This document shows positions 16,791 through 24,690 of a stretch of 64,000 nucleotides of DNA, piece after piece (position 1 is the stretch's first letter; each line of letters starts with the position of its first letter). The stretch lies in the NCBI RefSeq assembly GCF_900113245.1, contig NZ_FOOQ01000001.1, positions 1,178,001 to 1,242,000 on the forward strand, given 5' to 3'. Both the position numbers and the translations under genes were made by a program. Under the pieces are notes generated by a model. The model made no database searches. It was not told where the DNA came from and was given only the letters and a program-made list of their open reading frames with translations. Source of the stretch: Halopelagius inordinatus (lineage in GTDB: Archaea; Halobacteriota; Halobacteria; Halobacteriales; Haloferacaceae).

Positions 16791-18586
16791 CAGAGGTCAC
16801 CCCGCCTGCGGAGGTAGGCGACTTCTCCGAGCACCCCGACGAGTGCGGCCAGCGCCGCCCAGTGCGTCAGCGGTTTCGGGACGGTTCGGGACTCCTCGCG
16901 GGCGACGACGCCGCCCTCCTCGGAGGACTCGATGTCGTCGGCGACGACGGCGGATTCGGATTCGCTGAGAAGCGACGCGCTGTATCGGGTCCCGTCGGCG
17001 CGGTAGAACCCGGCGTCGTCCAGGCGAACCGACGACGCCGTCACCGCGCCGTCGGGCGTCTCCACCGTCGTCTCGCCGCCGAACTGGAGTCTCCCGCCGG
17101 TTTCGGCGTTCAGTTGGCTCAACGGGGGCCGACCCGCGAGGTGGTAGACGGCGCGCTTCCAAAACACCGGGTACTGGTAGTCGTACTTGAACGCCGAGCG
17201 CTGTTCGATGTAGCCGTAGTAGAGCAATCGCCCCTCGCCGCGGCGGGCCGTCGCGAGGATGGGCGTCCCCTCGGTGGTCGAAACCAGCGCTCTGCCGTCG
17301 CGGAGCGTTCCGTTGACGTACGCCTCCGGCGGCGGGAACCCGATGCCGCGCGTGAGCGTGTCGTCCGCGGGTCGGTCGAGCGTCGGGTTCGACCGGACGC
17401 CGTCGGGGTTCACGAGGAGCAGGTCGCCGTAGGTGCCGGGCATCGACTCTTGGGCCTGAATCGCGACGCCGCCGCCGTCCGCGAGGAGTGCGCGCCCCGC
17501 CTCGATGTTTCCGGCCAGCAGTCTGTCGCCCTCGACGTTGCTGTAGACGATGACGTCGTAGTCGCCCTCGACGGTCGTCGGCGGGTTGTCCACCGTGAGT
17601 TTGACGGCGTCGACGACCGAGAGCGCGGTCGTGAGATACGTGTTCTCGTCGTTCGTCAGCACCAACACGTCGACGCTGGCGTCGTCCGGCGCGGCGACGT
17701 ACGAGGTATCGTCCGCGGGAAAGGAGTCGCCCGGCGAGAGTTCGAGTTCGCCGCCGCCCGCGGGGACGGGGAGCGTGACCGAGCGAACGTCTCCGCCCGA
17801 GAGCGTGACCGACCGCCGTTCGCCGCCGAGAGAGACGGTCCGCGTCGCTTCGCTGTCGCCGTAGTTCTTCACCGAGACGGTCACCTCGGCGCCGGAGAAC
17901 GACCGGCCGACGACCCCGACGTTGTCGTCGCCGCCCGCGGCGAACTGCCGGAGGTCGACCGTCAATCCGCGACTCCGGGCGACGCGGACGGCGTCGCGCC
18001 ACGGGCCGTCGTCGGCGAAGTCGCTCGCGACGACGATTCGCGCGTCCGACCCGGCGACTGCGGTGGCCGTCGAGATGGCCGACCGGAGGTCGCCGGGCGA
18101 CTCCGTGACAGACAGGTCCGTCACGGTCGTTCGCGCCTCGCCTGGGTCGCCCCGACGGAGGGCGACGGTGCTCTGGCCGTCGGCGACGACGACGGACGTG
18201 GTGCCGGTCACCTCCTCGCGGGCGGCGTCGACGGCGCGAGCGAAGCGAGTGGTCCCGTCGGACTGGACGCCCATGCTGGCGCTCGCGTCCACGACGAGGA
18301 CCGTCTCCTCGACGGTCGAACTCTCGGAGACGGGGACGTACGGCGTCGCGAGCGCCGTCGCAAAGAGGAGGACCGCGAGCAGTTGCAGGAGCAACAGGAC
18401 GCTCCGTTGGAGTCGCTCGAAGAGGGGGTTCGATGCGTCTTCGCGCCGGTCCTCCGCGAGAAAGCGAAACGTCGGGAGTTTCACCTTGCGGGGGTCCGGG
18501 CGGACGAGGTACAGGACGACGATTGGGACCGCGAGAAGGAGGGCCGCGAGTCCAAGCGGGGTGAGAAAGACGTCGGAGAGGGCCAT
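16790..18586 (-). CDS. BatA-like vWA membrane protein, first gene of the operon
   Basis: A 598-residue protein. The first 85 residues hold two TM segments in a BatA/aerotolerance-type N-terminus ('P-L-F-E-R-L-Q-R-S-V' between them). A vWA domain follows with D100-A-S-A-S-M. A beta-rich CARDB-like segment and a second alpha/beta region come next, with a final TM near residue 575. It starts the six-gene 18586-10940 operon. The ATG at 18586 is chosen; the frame upstream to 18652 is extension without support. Confidence 0.85.
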   Translation of the reverse strand: MALSDVFLTPLGLAALLLAVPIVVLYLVRPDPRKVKLPTFRFLAEDRREDASNPLFERLQRSVLLLLQLLAVLLFATALATPYVPVSESSTVEETVLVVDASASMGVQSDGTTRFARAVDAAREEVTGTTSVVVADGQSTVALRRGDPGEARTTVTDLSVTESPGDLRSAISTATAVAGSDARIVVASDFADDGPWRDAVRVARSRGLTVDLRQFAAGGDDNVGVVGRSFSGAEVTVSVKNYGDSEATRTVSLGGERRSVTLSGGDVRSVTLPVPAGGGELELSPGDSFPADDTSYVAAPDDASVDVLVLTNDENTYLTTALSVVDAVKLTVDNPPTTVEGDYDVIVYSNVEGDRLLAGNIEAGRALLADGGGVAIQAQESMPGTYGDLLLVNPDGVRSNPTLDRPADDTLTRGIGFPPPEAYVNGTLRDGRALVSTTEGTPILATARRGEGRLLYYGYIEQRSAFKYDYQYPVFWKRAVYHLAGRPPLSQLNAETGGRLQFGGETTVETPDGAVTASSVRLDDAGFYRADGTRYSASLLSESESAVVADDIESSEEGGVVAREESRTVPKPLTHWAALAALVGVLGEVAYLRRRGDL

Positions 18587-18870
18587 CGACCGTGTACGCG
18601 TCGCCCCACCTAATGGGTCTTTTCCAACCTCGCGTCTCGCAGATAGTGGCACCGAAGCGGTCGGACGTTCGGGAACCGCGAGGACGGGTCCGGGACCGCG
18701 GGCGAGAGCGAGAATCGGACCTGCGGCCGAAAACTAGTTCTCCCGCCGGACCGTACACTAGTTGACCGCGCTATCGCCGGTGAGGTGCGACGAACCGCGT
18801 CCGGTAATCCCCTCCTAACGCACATTATGGACTCAAGGACTATACACCACACAATGGTAATAAAGCACCA
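18587..18870. other. Divergent spacer with duplicated ACTAGTT motif
   Basis: This 284-bp spacer separates the vWA operon from the phosphoribosyltransferase fusion. I see no gene. It holds two copies of ACTAGTT (18733-18739 and 18757-18763) about 24 bp apart, and a TATA-like CTATAC at 18840-18845, 26-31 bp before the ATG at 18871. Confidence 0.4.
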
Positions 18871-19842
18871 ATGAACTATCGGAGTGTCTCGCAACTCAAC
18901 GAGGACATCCGACAGCTAGCACAGGAACTGCCCTCGGACATAGACGTGGTCGCCGCGATTCCGAGAAGCGGACTGTTGGCGGCGGAACTGCTCTGCCTCC
19001 GCCTTGACGTTCCGATGACGGACATCAACGGTCTCTGCGAAGGGACGGTCTACGAGACGGGCAATCGACACGACGGATCGCTGGCACTCGACGACGCCGA
19101 CACGGTCCTCGTCATCGACGACTCGGTCAACTCGGGGACACAGATGAGAGAAACGCAACAGCGTCTCGACGAGGCCGACCTGCCGTTCGATATCCGGTAC
19201 GCGGCGGCGTACATCTCCGCTCACGGGCACGAATACGTCGATTACTGGAGCGAGGTGATCGAACCGCCGCGAGTGTTCGAGTGGAACCTGATGCACCATC
19301 CGATTCTCGAAAACGCCTGCGTCGACATCGACGGCATCCTCTGTCGCGACCCGACGCGAGAGGAGAACGACGACGGAGAGCGGTACCAGGAGTTCCTCTC
19401 GCGGGTAGAACCGAGGACGATTCCGAACCAGAAGGTCGGATGGCTCGTCACCTGCCGGTTAGAGAAGTATCGCGAAGAGACGGAAGCGTGGTTAGCGAAA
19501 CACGGCGTCGAGTACGACCGACTCGTGATGATGGACCTCCCGGACAAAGAGACGCGACAGGAACTGGGCAACCACGCCGCGTACAAAACCAAGGTGTACG
19601 AATCGACCGGTGCCGAACTGTTCATCGAGAGCTCAGAACGGCAGGCCGCGAAGATATGCGACGAGACGAGCAAGGCGGTGTTCTGCTACGACACGAACGA
19701 GATGATGCAACCGGGCCGACTCAACTACACGTACCGCAAGGGTAGCGACTACCTCTCGCGACTCGCGGAGAACCCGGCCGGGTTCACGGCCAGGGCGGGA
19801 AAGTACGTTCTGACGCGCGGATACCACGGACTCAAGCGGTAA
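18871..19842 (+). CDS. Phosphoribosyltransferase-HAD fusion protein
   Basis: A 323-residue two-domain protein. Residues 1-130 form a type I phosphoribosyltransferase: 'A-A-I-P-R-S-G' near 28-34 and the PRPP loop V-L-V-I-D-D-S-V-N-S-G-T at 79-90. Residues 145-280 look like a HAD phosphatase: D152-I-D154-G motif I, a T194 in motif II context, K240 and an acidic 'F-I-E-S-S' motif IV. Such fusions are rare and I recall them near nucleotide-sugar or polysaccharide genes. The substrate is unknown; one domain may make and the other cleave a phosphorylated ribosyl compound. It is monocistronic here. Confidence 0.75.
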   Translation: MNYRSVSQLNEDIRQLAQELPSDIDVVAAIPRSGLLAAELLCLRLDVPMTDINGLCEGTVYETGNRHDGSLALDDADTVLVIDDSVNSGTQMRETQQRLDEADLPFDIRYAAAYISAHGHEYVDYWSEVIEPPRVFEWNLMHHPILENACVDIDGILCRDPTREENDDGERYQEFLSRVEPRTIPNQKVGWLVTCRLEKYREETEAWLAKHGVEYDRLVMMDLPDKETRQELGNHAAYKTKVYESTGAELFIESSERQAAKICDETSKAVFCYDTNEMMQPGRLNYTYRKGSDYLSRLAENPAGFTARAGKYVLTRGYHGLKR

Positions 19843-19975
19843 CGCGCAGTCGCCTGACGCCCCCTCGGCGTCGGGCGAGTCGTCCGGGCAGAGACGGCGA
19901 CGCGGGTCGGCGGAGGCGGTCCGAACCGCGCTTCGCCGACGAGAACGCTATCCTCGCGGGCGACGTACGGCACTC

Positions 19976-20437
19976 GTGAGAGACGAATCGACGCCCCGGA
20001 GTTCAACCCGCGACAGACCGGAGACAGAGGCGGGGTACGGCATCCCGACGACGGGTGAGGGGTTGCTCCCGCGGTCGTCCGTCGAACGGCGACTGACCGA
20101 CGACCGGACGTTCTGGGTGGTGACGACGCGCCCCGACGGCGCGCCGCGCGCCCGGCCCGTCTGGGGCGTCTTCGTGGACGGAACGTTCCACTGCGGGGGC
20201 GGCGAGCGAACCCGGTGGGTCCGGAACCTCGGCGACGACCCGCGCGTGACGGTCCACGGCGAAAGCGGCGAGGACGCCGCCGACAGACTGGACCGCGTCG
20301 ACGACGCCTAGGAGGAGAAGTACGGCGTGAGACACGGGACGCCGGTGTTCGCCGTCCGTCAGAGTCGGGTGTTGGCGTGGTCCGACTATCCGACCGACGC
20401 GACTCGGTGGACGTTCGAGACGCCGACCGAGGCGTAG
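19976..20437 (+). pseudogene. Pyridoxamine 5'-phosphate oxidase-like protein, interrupted by an in-frame TAG
   Basis: The frame starts with GTG at 19976 and encodes a FMN-binding PPOX-type split barrel: 'L-T-D-D-R-T-F-W-V-V-T-T-R-P-D-G' then 'A-R-P-V-W-G-V-F-V-D-G'. TAG at 20309-20311 stops it after 111 codons, yet the same frame continues for 41 sense codons (E-E-K-Y-G-V-R-H-G-T-P-V-F) with clear family character and ends at TAG 20435. The position of the stop corresponds to a Tyr in relatives I recall (A-Y-E-E-K-Y), so a TAC-to-TAG change is likely. The barrel also appears shortened before the stop. It may be a decaying gene; a sequencing error is possible. Confidence 0.72.
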
Positions 20438-20457
20438 AGATATGCCCCCGCGGGCCT

Positions 20458-20895
20458 ATGGGAGAGGCAGTGGTGCAGATTTCGATACACGGGTTCTCGG
20501 TCGAACTCGACGAGTCGTACGTGGGGGCGTCCCGCGCCAGCGTCGAGTCGCAGGTGCGCGAGTACGAACGCGGCGAGAGGACGCGGTTCGACGTCGCCGT
20601 CGCCTACCCCGAGTCGTTCGACGGGCGGGTCATGCGCGCGATGGCGGCCATCCCGTACGGAGAGACGCGCACGTACGGTGACCTCGCGTCGGAACTGGAC
20701 ACGAGTCCCGTCGCCGTCGGTGGGGCCTGCGGCCGCAACCCGATTCCTCTCGTGGTCCCCTGTCACCGCGTCGTCGGCGCGGACTCACTCGGCGGGTTCT
20801 CCGCCGACGGCGGCGTCGGACTGAAACGGCGACTGCTGGCCGCGGAAGGAGCGACCGCGGGCGGCCGACAGACCGACCTCGCGGCGTTCGACTGA
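20458..20895 (+). CDS. ogt: Methylated-DNA--protein-cysteine methyltransferase
   Basis: A 145-residue suicide DNA-repair protein that removes alkyl groups from O6-alkylguanine onto its own cysteine. The helix-turn-helix-like 'I-P-Y-G-E-T-R-T-Y-G-D-L' and the active-site 'I-P-L-V-V-P-C-H-R-V-V' with acceptor Cys are intact, followed by 'G-G-F-S'. The N-terminal domain is short, as in haloarchaeal Ogt. The ATG at 20458 is 20 bp after the PPOX pseudogene. Confidence 0.93.
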   Translation: MGEAVVQISIHGFSVELDESYVGASRASVESQVREYERGERTRFDVAVAYPESFDGRVMRAMAAIPYGETRTYGDLASELDTSPVAVGGACGRNPIPLVVPCHRVVGADSLGGFSADGGVGLKRRLLAAEGATAGGRQTDLAAFD

Positions 20896-20911
20896 GAGCG
20901 GTCCGCGACCG

Positions 20912-22315
20912 CTACCGGAACTGTCGGACGCCGCGCCGGACGCCGCCGACGACGCGCCGACGGTGAGAGACGAGTTCCGCGACGGCCCAGGGCAGTCCGA
21001 CGACGAGAGCCACGGAGACGAACACGAGCGTCCACGGAGCCATCCACACCGGCTTGACCCACTGCGAGAGGCTCTTCCACGTGTCCGCGAGGTCGGTCGC
21101 GGGTCCTCCGACCGGCGTCTCGCCGAACGTCGCGGTCAGCCACTCGGGGAACGTCCGTTCGTCGCCCGTGCCGGGCGTCTCGCCCGCACTTCCGGAGAGT
21201 TCGTACGACCCCGAGACGTTCTGCTCTTGCATCGTCGGGCCGCCCGGTTCGTTGCCGTATTCGCCGCGTTCGGCGTCGAACGGCGCCCACGGCGTGTACG
21301 CTTCCCAGACGATTTCGCCCTCCGGCGTCACCTCGATGACGCGGTGATTCATCGAGTCGACGATGAGCGTGTTGCCGTTCGGGAGTCTGTCGGCGTCGCG
21401 CGGCCAGTTGAGTTGGTCCTCGCCGACGGTCCACACTCGCTCCCAGTCGCACTCCCCGCCAGACCGGTCGGTGCAGGCGTACTCGACGACTCTGTCGTTC
21501 TCGCTGTCGGCGACGAGTATCGTCGGCGTCCCGTTCTCGGACTCCAGATACTGCGGGTTGTGCTGTTCGTTCATCACGTCGTAGTCGTCGTCTTCGCCGA
21601 GTCGCATCGTGATGTTGCCCGTCGACCGGTTGACGACGGCGACTTGGTCGAAGTTCCGCGGCGAGATGAGGTACTCGCCGTCGCCTATCTTGTCCACGTC
21701 GTTGACGTGCGACCAGTCATCTGAGCTAATTCCGTTGTCGGTGTCGTTCGGGTAGTGGTCCTTGAAGTGCCACTCCCAGACTATCTCGTCCTCGCCGAGG
21801 TCGTAGACGAAGATGCGGTCGTTGCTCGTCCCGTTCTCGGTGTTTCGCATGTTCGCGACGAGCAGTTGGTCGTCGTTTATCAGGTCCACGTCGTGGGTGT
21901 CTTCGATGCTGAAGTTCTGCTGCCAGACGCGTTCTCTCGTGTCGGGGTCGAGTTCGTACACCATCGTCTCGCCGGGCGCGGTGTTGACAACGAGGAGGTT
22001 CCCGTTCTCCAACGGGTCGACGCTGTAGAACCAACTCGCGCCGTACTTCGACCCGTTGTATATCCACTCGGGTTGGGCGTTGGGGCCGGCCGCGACGAGG
22101 CGCGCCGGTTTCTTCCCCGCGTCCTCGCCTTGGAAGTGGAACCCTTGGACGGCGACGTACGTCGTCCCGTTGGCCTGCTTTTCGACCGTTCCGGACTGTA
22201 TCTCCGGCGGTTCGTACGCGGCGGTGAGTGCGGCACCGGCCACCAGCGAACCGACGACGACGAGTGCGAGAACCGCGCGCAGAATCCACCGTGGTGTAAG
22301 AGAGAGCCGAGGCAT
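20912..22315 (-). CDS. Arylsulfotransferase-like membrane beta-propeller protein
   Basis: A 467-residue protein with an N-terminal TM/signal anchor (about 10-33) and a C-terminal TM (about 420-442). The central region repeats propeller blades with the 'H-D-V-D-x-I-x-x-x-x-x-L-V-A-N' and 'N-G-N-T-L-I-V-D-S' motifs seen in PF05935/PF14269-type arylsulfotransferases. It carries N-x-S/T sequons, consistent with an extracellular N-glycosylated domain. Possible roles are sulfotransfer or ligand binding; the catalytic residues cannot be confirmed by eye. It converges on ogt (16 bp between stops). Confidence 0.75.
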   Translation of the reverse strand: MPRLSLTPRWILRAVLALVVVGSLVAGAALTAAYEPPEIQSGTVEKQANGTTYVAVQGFHFQGEDAGKKPARLVAAGPNAQPEWIYNGSKYGASWFYSVDPLENGNLLVVNTAPGETMVYELDPDTRERVWQQNFSIEDTHDVDLINDDQLLVANMRNTENGTSNDRIFVYDLGEDEIVWEWHFKDHYPNDTDNGISSDDWSHVNDVDKIGDGEYLISPRNFDQVAVVNRSTGNITMRLGEDDDYDVMNEQHNPQYLESENGTPTILVADSENDRVVEYACTDRSGGECDWERVWTVGEDQLNWPRDADRLPNGNTLIVDSMNHRVIEVTPEGEIVWEAYTPWAPFDAERGEYGNEPGGPTMQEQNVSGSYELSGSAGETPGTGDERTFPEWLTATFGETPVGGPATDLADTWKSLSQWVKPVWMAPWTLVFVSVALVVGLPWAVAELVSHRRRVVGGVRRGVRQFR

Positions 22316-22475
22316 GTGAGAGAGGAGTTGGCCGCGCGTGTAAAGTGTATTCTGTTCGCCGACGCCGAGTGTTCGCTCGCGCGAAACTCTCGCGGACGCG
22401 TTCGACTCTCGGCGACGCGTCCGAACCGCGTCACTCCGTTTTCGGCGCGCCTAATAATCGAAACGGTTTTGTGTA

Positions 22476-22491
22476 TTTAGGTGAGCCTAAA
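22476..22491. promoter_or_regulatory. DtxR-type iron operator upstream of the first substrate-binding protein
   Basis: TTTAGGTGAGCCTAAA is an inverted repeat with six-base arms, matching the TTAGGNNNNCCTAA form bound by haloarchaeal DtxR/SirR/Idr-type iron repressors. It lies 5-20 bp before the ATG at 22496, over the presumed initiation site, suggesting repression when iron is plentiful. Confidence 0.82.
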
Positions 22492-22495
22492 TCTC

Positions 22496-23686
22496 ATGGA
22501 ACGCGGTTCCCCGGAAGACGAGACACCGACGCGGCGCGAGTACGTGAGGTACGCCGGCGCAGTCGCCGGAGGCGGGTTACTCGCGGGCTGTACCGGCGGT
22601 AGCGGCTCCGAGTCGACGCCGAACGCGACCGAGACAGAGGCCGACGACGCGACGGGGACCGAGGCGGGCGACCCCACCGAAACCGCGCCGGACGCGTCGC
22701 ACTCGGTTGCGATGGAACCCGTCGGAACCGTCGAGTTCGACGGCGTCCCCGAAACGTGGGTCCCCTACACGGGAGATTACGCGGACATGGGCGTCGCACT
22801 CGGACGGGCCGACGGCCTCGCGGCTATCGGCGTCCGGGCCCGGTTCGGGTCGCACCTGTACGAGGAACTGCCCGGCGTCGCAGTCGAGAAAGACGACCTC
22901 ACGCAGTTGTGGCAGGACGGCACCGGCAAAGAGGTGTACTACGAACTCGACGCCGACGTCCACGTCACCGACCCGAACTTCGTGGAGAACCGCCTCGGTT
23001 GGAGTCGAGCGGACGTCGAGGAAGTCGGAGCGAACGTCGGGCCGTTCTTCGGAAACACGGTGTTCTCGCGGGCCTACGACTGGCACGACTACCGCTACTA
23101 CACGCTGTACGAGGCGTTCGAGAAGGTCGCAGAGATGTTTCAGGAACGGGAGCGTTACGAGGCGTTTTCGGACCTTCACGACGAAGTTCTCGACGACGTC
23201 GAGTCGCGTCTCCCGAGCGAGACGCCCGATATCGCGGTTCTCTACCCCGCCGACGTTCCGCCTGAGTCGTTCTATCCGTATCTCGTCGACGAGGGGACCC
23301 AGTCCAAACACTGGAACGACCTGAACGTCGGCGACGCTCTCGCCCGAAACGGCGTCACGGACGCGCAGGCGGGCGGCGGCACCATCGACTACGAGACCCT
23401 CTTGGAGATAGACCCCGACGCCGTCGCGATACGGCTCCAAGGCGAGATTACGCCGGAGTACTTCGAGGAGAACATCGTCTCGCACCTCAGAGACCACGAC
23501 GTCGCGAGCGAACTCACGGCGGTACAGAACGGCCGCGTCGTCTACGGCGGCCTGACGTACCAAGGGCCGATACTCCATCTCTTCCAACTCGAACGAGCGG
23601 CACAGGGCCTCTATCCCGAGGAGTTCGGCGACGAGCGGTTGTTCGACAGAGAGCGCGTCGCGGGCATCGTAAACGGGGAGTTCTGA
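22496..23686 (+). CDS. Iron/siderophore ABC transporter substrate-binding lipoprotein
   Basis: A 396-residue exported solute-binding protein. Twin arginines R13-R14 and the lipobox G-L-L-A-G-C32 mark a Tat lipoprotein. A Thr/Glu/Asp-rich linker follows, then a TroA/FepB-like two-lobe fold. The segment Y-D-W-H-D-Y-R-Y-Y-T-L-Y-E-A is shared with the paralogue at 24691. A DtxR box overlaps the start, pointing to iron control. ATG at 22496 is preferred to GTG at 22481, which lies within the operator. No permease or ATPase gene is near, so these genes must lie elsewhere. Confidence 0.86.
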   Translation: MERGSPEDETPTRREYVRYAGAVAGGGLLAGCTGGSGSESTPNATETEADDATGTEAGDPTETAPDASHSVAMEPVGTVEFDGVPETWVPYTGDYADMGVALGRADGLAAIGVRARFGSHLYEELPGVAVEKDDLTQLWQDGTGKEVYYELDADVHVTDPNFVENRLGWSRADVEEVGANVGPFFGNTVFSRAYDWHDYRYYTLYEAFEKVAEMFQERERYEAFSDLHDEVLDDVESRLPSETPDIAVLYPADVPPESFYPYLVDEGTQSKHWNDLNVGDALARNGVTDAQAGGGTIDYETLLEIDPDAVAIRLQGEITPEYFEENIVSHLRDHDVASELTAVQNGRVVYGGLTYQGPILHLFQLERAAQGLYPEEFGDERLFDRERVAGIVNGEF

Positions 23687-23688
23687 CC

Positions 23689-24612
23689 GTGAGTTCCGAA
23701 CCCACCTCCCGAGGAGAGGGCGCGTTCGACTACGACGTCGCCGTCGTCGGCGGCGGTCCCGCGGGATGCTCCGCGGCCGTCTTCACCGCCCGCTACGGGC
23801 TGGAGACGGCCGTGTTCGACCGCGGCCGGTCGTCGCTTCGGCGGTGCGCGTATCTGGAGAACTACCTCGGATTCCCGGCGGGCATCGACGTCGAGACGCT
23901 GTACGGGTTGTTGCACGACCACGCCGAGGAAGCGGGCTGTGAGGTGGTCTCCGACCTCGTCGAGTCCGTCGAGGTGACGGACGACCCGGAGGGGTTCGCC
24001 GTCGAAACCCAAGAGAGCGGCCGCGTCACCGCCCGACGCGTCGTCGCCGCCACGCGCTACGACGGCGAGTACATGCGCGGACTCGACGACGACGCGGAGA
24101 TGTTCGTGACCCACGACCACGGCGGCGAGGAACACGAACACTTCGACAGGGAGTACTCCGAACGCGACGGAACCACGCCGGTCGACGGTCTCTACGTCGC
24201 GTCGCCCGCAGAGGAGGCGGACCACCAAGCGATACTGGCCGCGGGCCGCGGCGCGCGAGTCGGTCTAACGGTCGTCGCAGACGCTCGCCGGGGCGACGGC
24301 TACCCCGACGCGGTTGCGAGACACTACGACTGGGTGCGCCGGGAGGCCGAACTCGACGACGAGTGGCGTTCCCGGGACCGGTGGCGCGAGTGGTTCGACG
24401 ACCGCCTCCCCGACGAAATCGACCGCGGAGCCGAGCGACTGGACGAACTCCGCGAACGGGAGATAGACCGCAGACTCGACGCGTACCTCTCGGAGGAGGA
24501 GCGAAACCGACGCACCGAACGCGGCCAGCGCCGACTGCTCGAACATCTCGACGACGAACTCGTCCTCGAAGCGGCGCGCGAAATCGAATCCGAGCGAGGG
24601 TCGACCGACTGA
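23689..24612 (+). CDS. Thioredoxin-reductase-like FAD oxidoreductase
   Basis: A 307-residue flavoprotein starting with GTG 2 bp after the substrate-binding gene. The FAD motif V-V-G-G-G-P-A-G is at about 19-26, and the 'L-E-N-Y-L-G-F-P' segment is characteristic of thioredoxin reductase. The redox-active C-x-x-C is missing, so it is not a true thioredoxin reductase; it may reduce or release ferric chelates. The C-terminal half is a charged helical extension rich in Arg, Glu and Asp, unusual for the family. Co-transcription with the iron-binding gene supports an iron role. Confidence 0.75.
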   Translation: MSSEPTSRGEGAFDYDVAVVGGGPAGCSAAVFTARYGLETAVFDRGRSSLRRCAYLENYLGFPAGIDVETLYGLLHDHAEEAGCEVVSDLVESVEVTDDPEGFAVETQESGRVTARRVVAATRYDGEYMRGLDDDAEMFVTHDHGGEEHEHFDREYSERDGTTPVDGLYVASPAEEADHQAILAAGRGARVGLTVVADARRGDGYPDAVARHYDWVRREAELDDEWRSRDRWREWFDDRLPDEIDRGAERLDELREREIDRRLDAYLSEEERNRRTERGQRRLLEHLDDELVLEAAREIESERGSTD

Positions 24613-24634
24613 ACGAGGAGGAGACGCGCATACG

Positions 24635-24652
24635 TTTTAGGGTCGCCTAAAA
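24635..24652. promoter_or_regulatory. DtxR-type iron operator, distal
   Basis: TTTTAGGGTCGCCTAAAA has perfect seven-base arms around GTCG. It lies 39-56 bp before the ATG at 24691 and just upstream of the TATA box at 24663-24668, so it could block TBP/TFB binding with the proximal box. Confidence 0.78.
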
Positions 24653-24670
24653 ATCGGTGCAGTTATATCG

Positions 24671-24688
24671 TTTTAGGCTAGCCTAAAA
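24671..24688. promoter_or_regulatory. DtxR-type iron operator, proximal (perfect 18-bp palindrome)
   Basis: TTTTAGGCTAGCCTAAAA is a perfect 18-bp palindrome ending 2 bp before the ATG at 24691. A TATA box (TTATAT, 24663-24668) lies just upstream at -28 to -23. The operator therefore covers the likely leaderless start site. It matches the haloarchaeal iron-repressor consensus. Confidence 0.85.
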
Positions 24689-24690
24689 CC

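Noticed and set aside
14664-16817. 717-codon plus-strand open frame over the large vWA gene
   Set aside because: Antisense shadow with Arg/Val/Ala composition and no recognisable domain.
20309-20311. TAG as recoded codon (pyrrolysine or read-through)
   Set aside because: No sign of a pyrrolysine system here, and haloarchaea use TAG as a stop; decay of a pseudogene is simpler.
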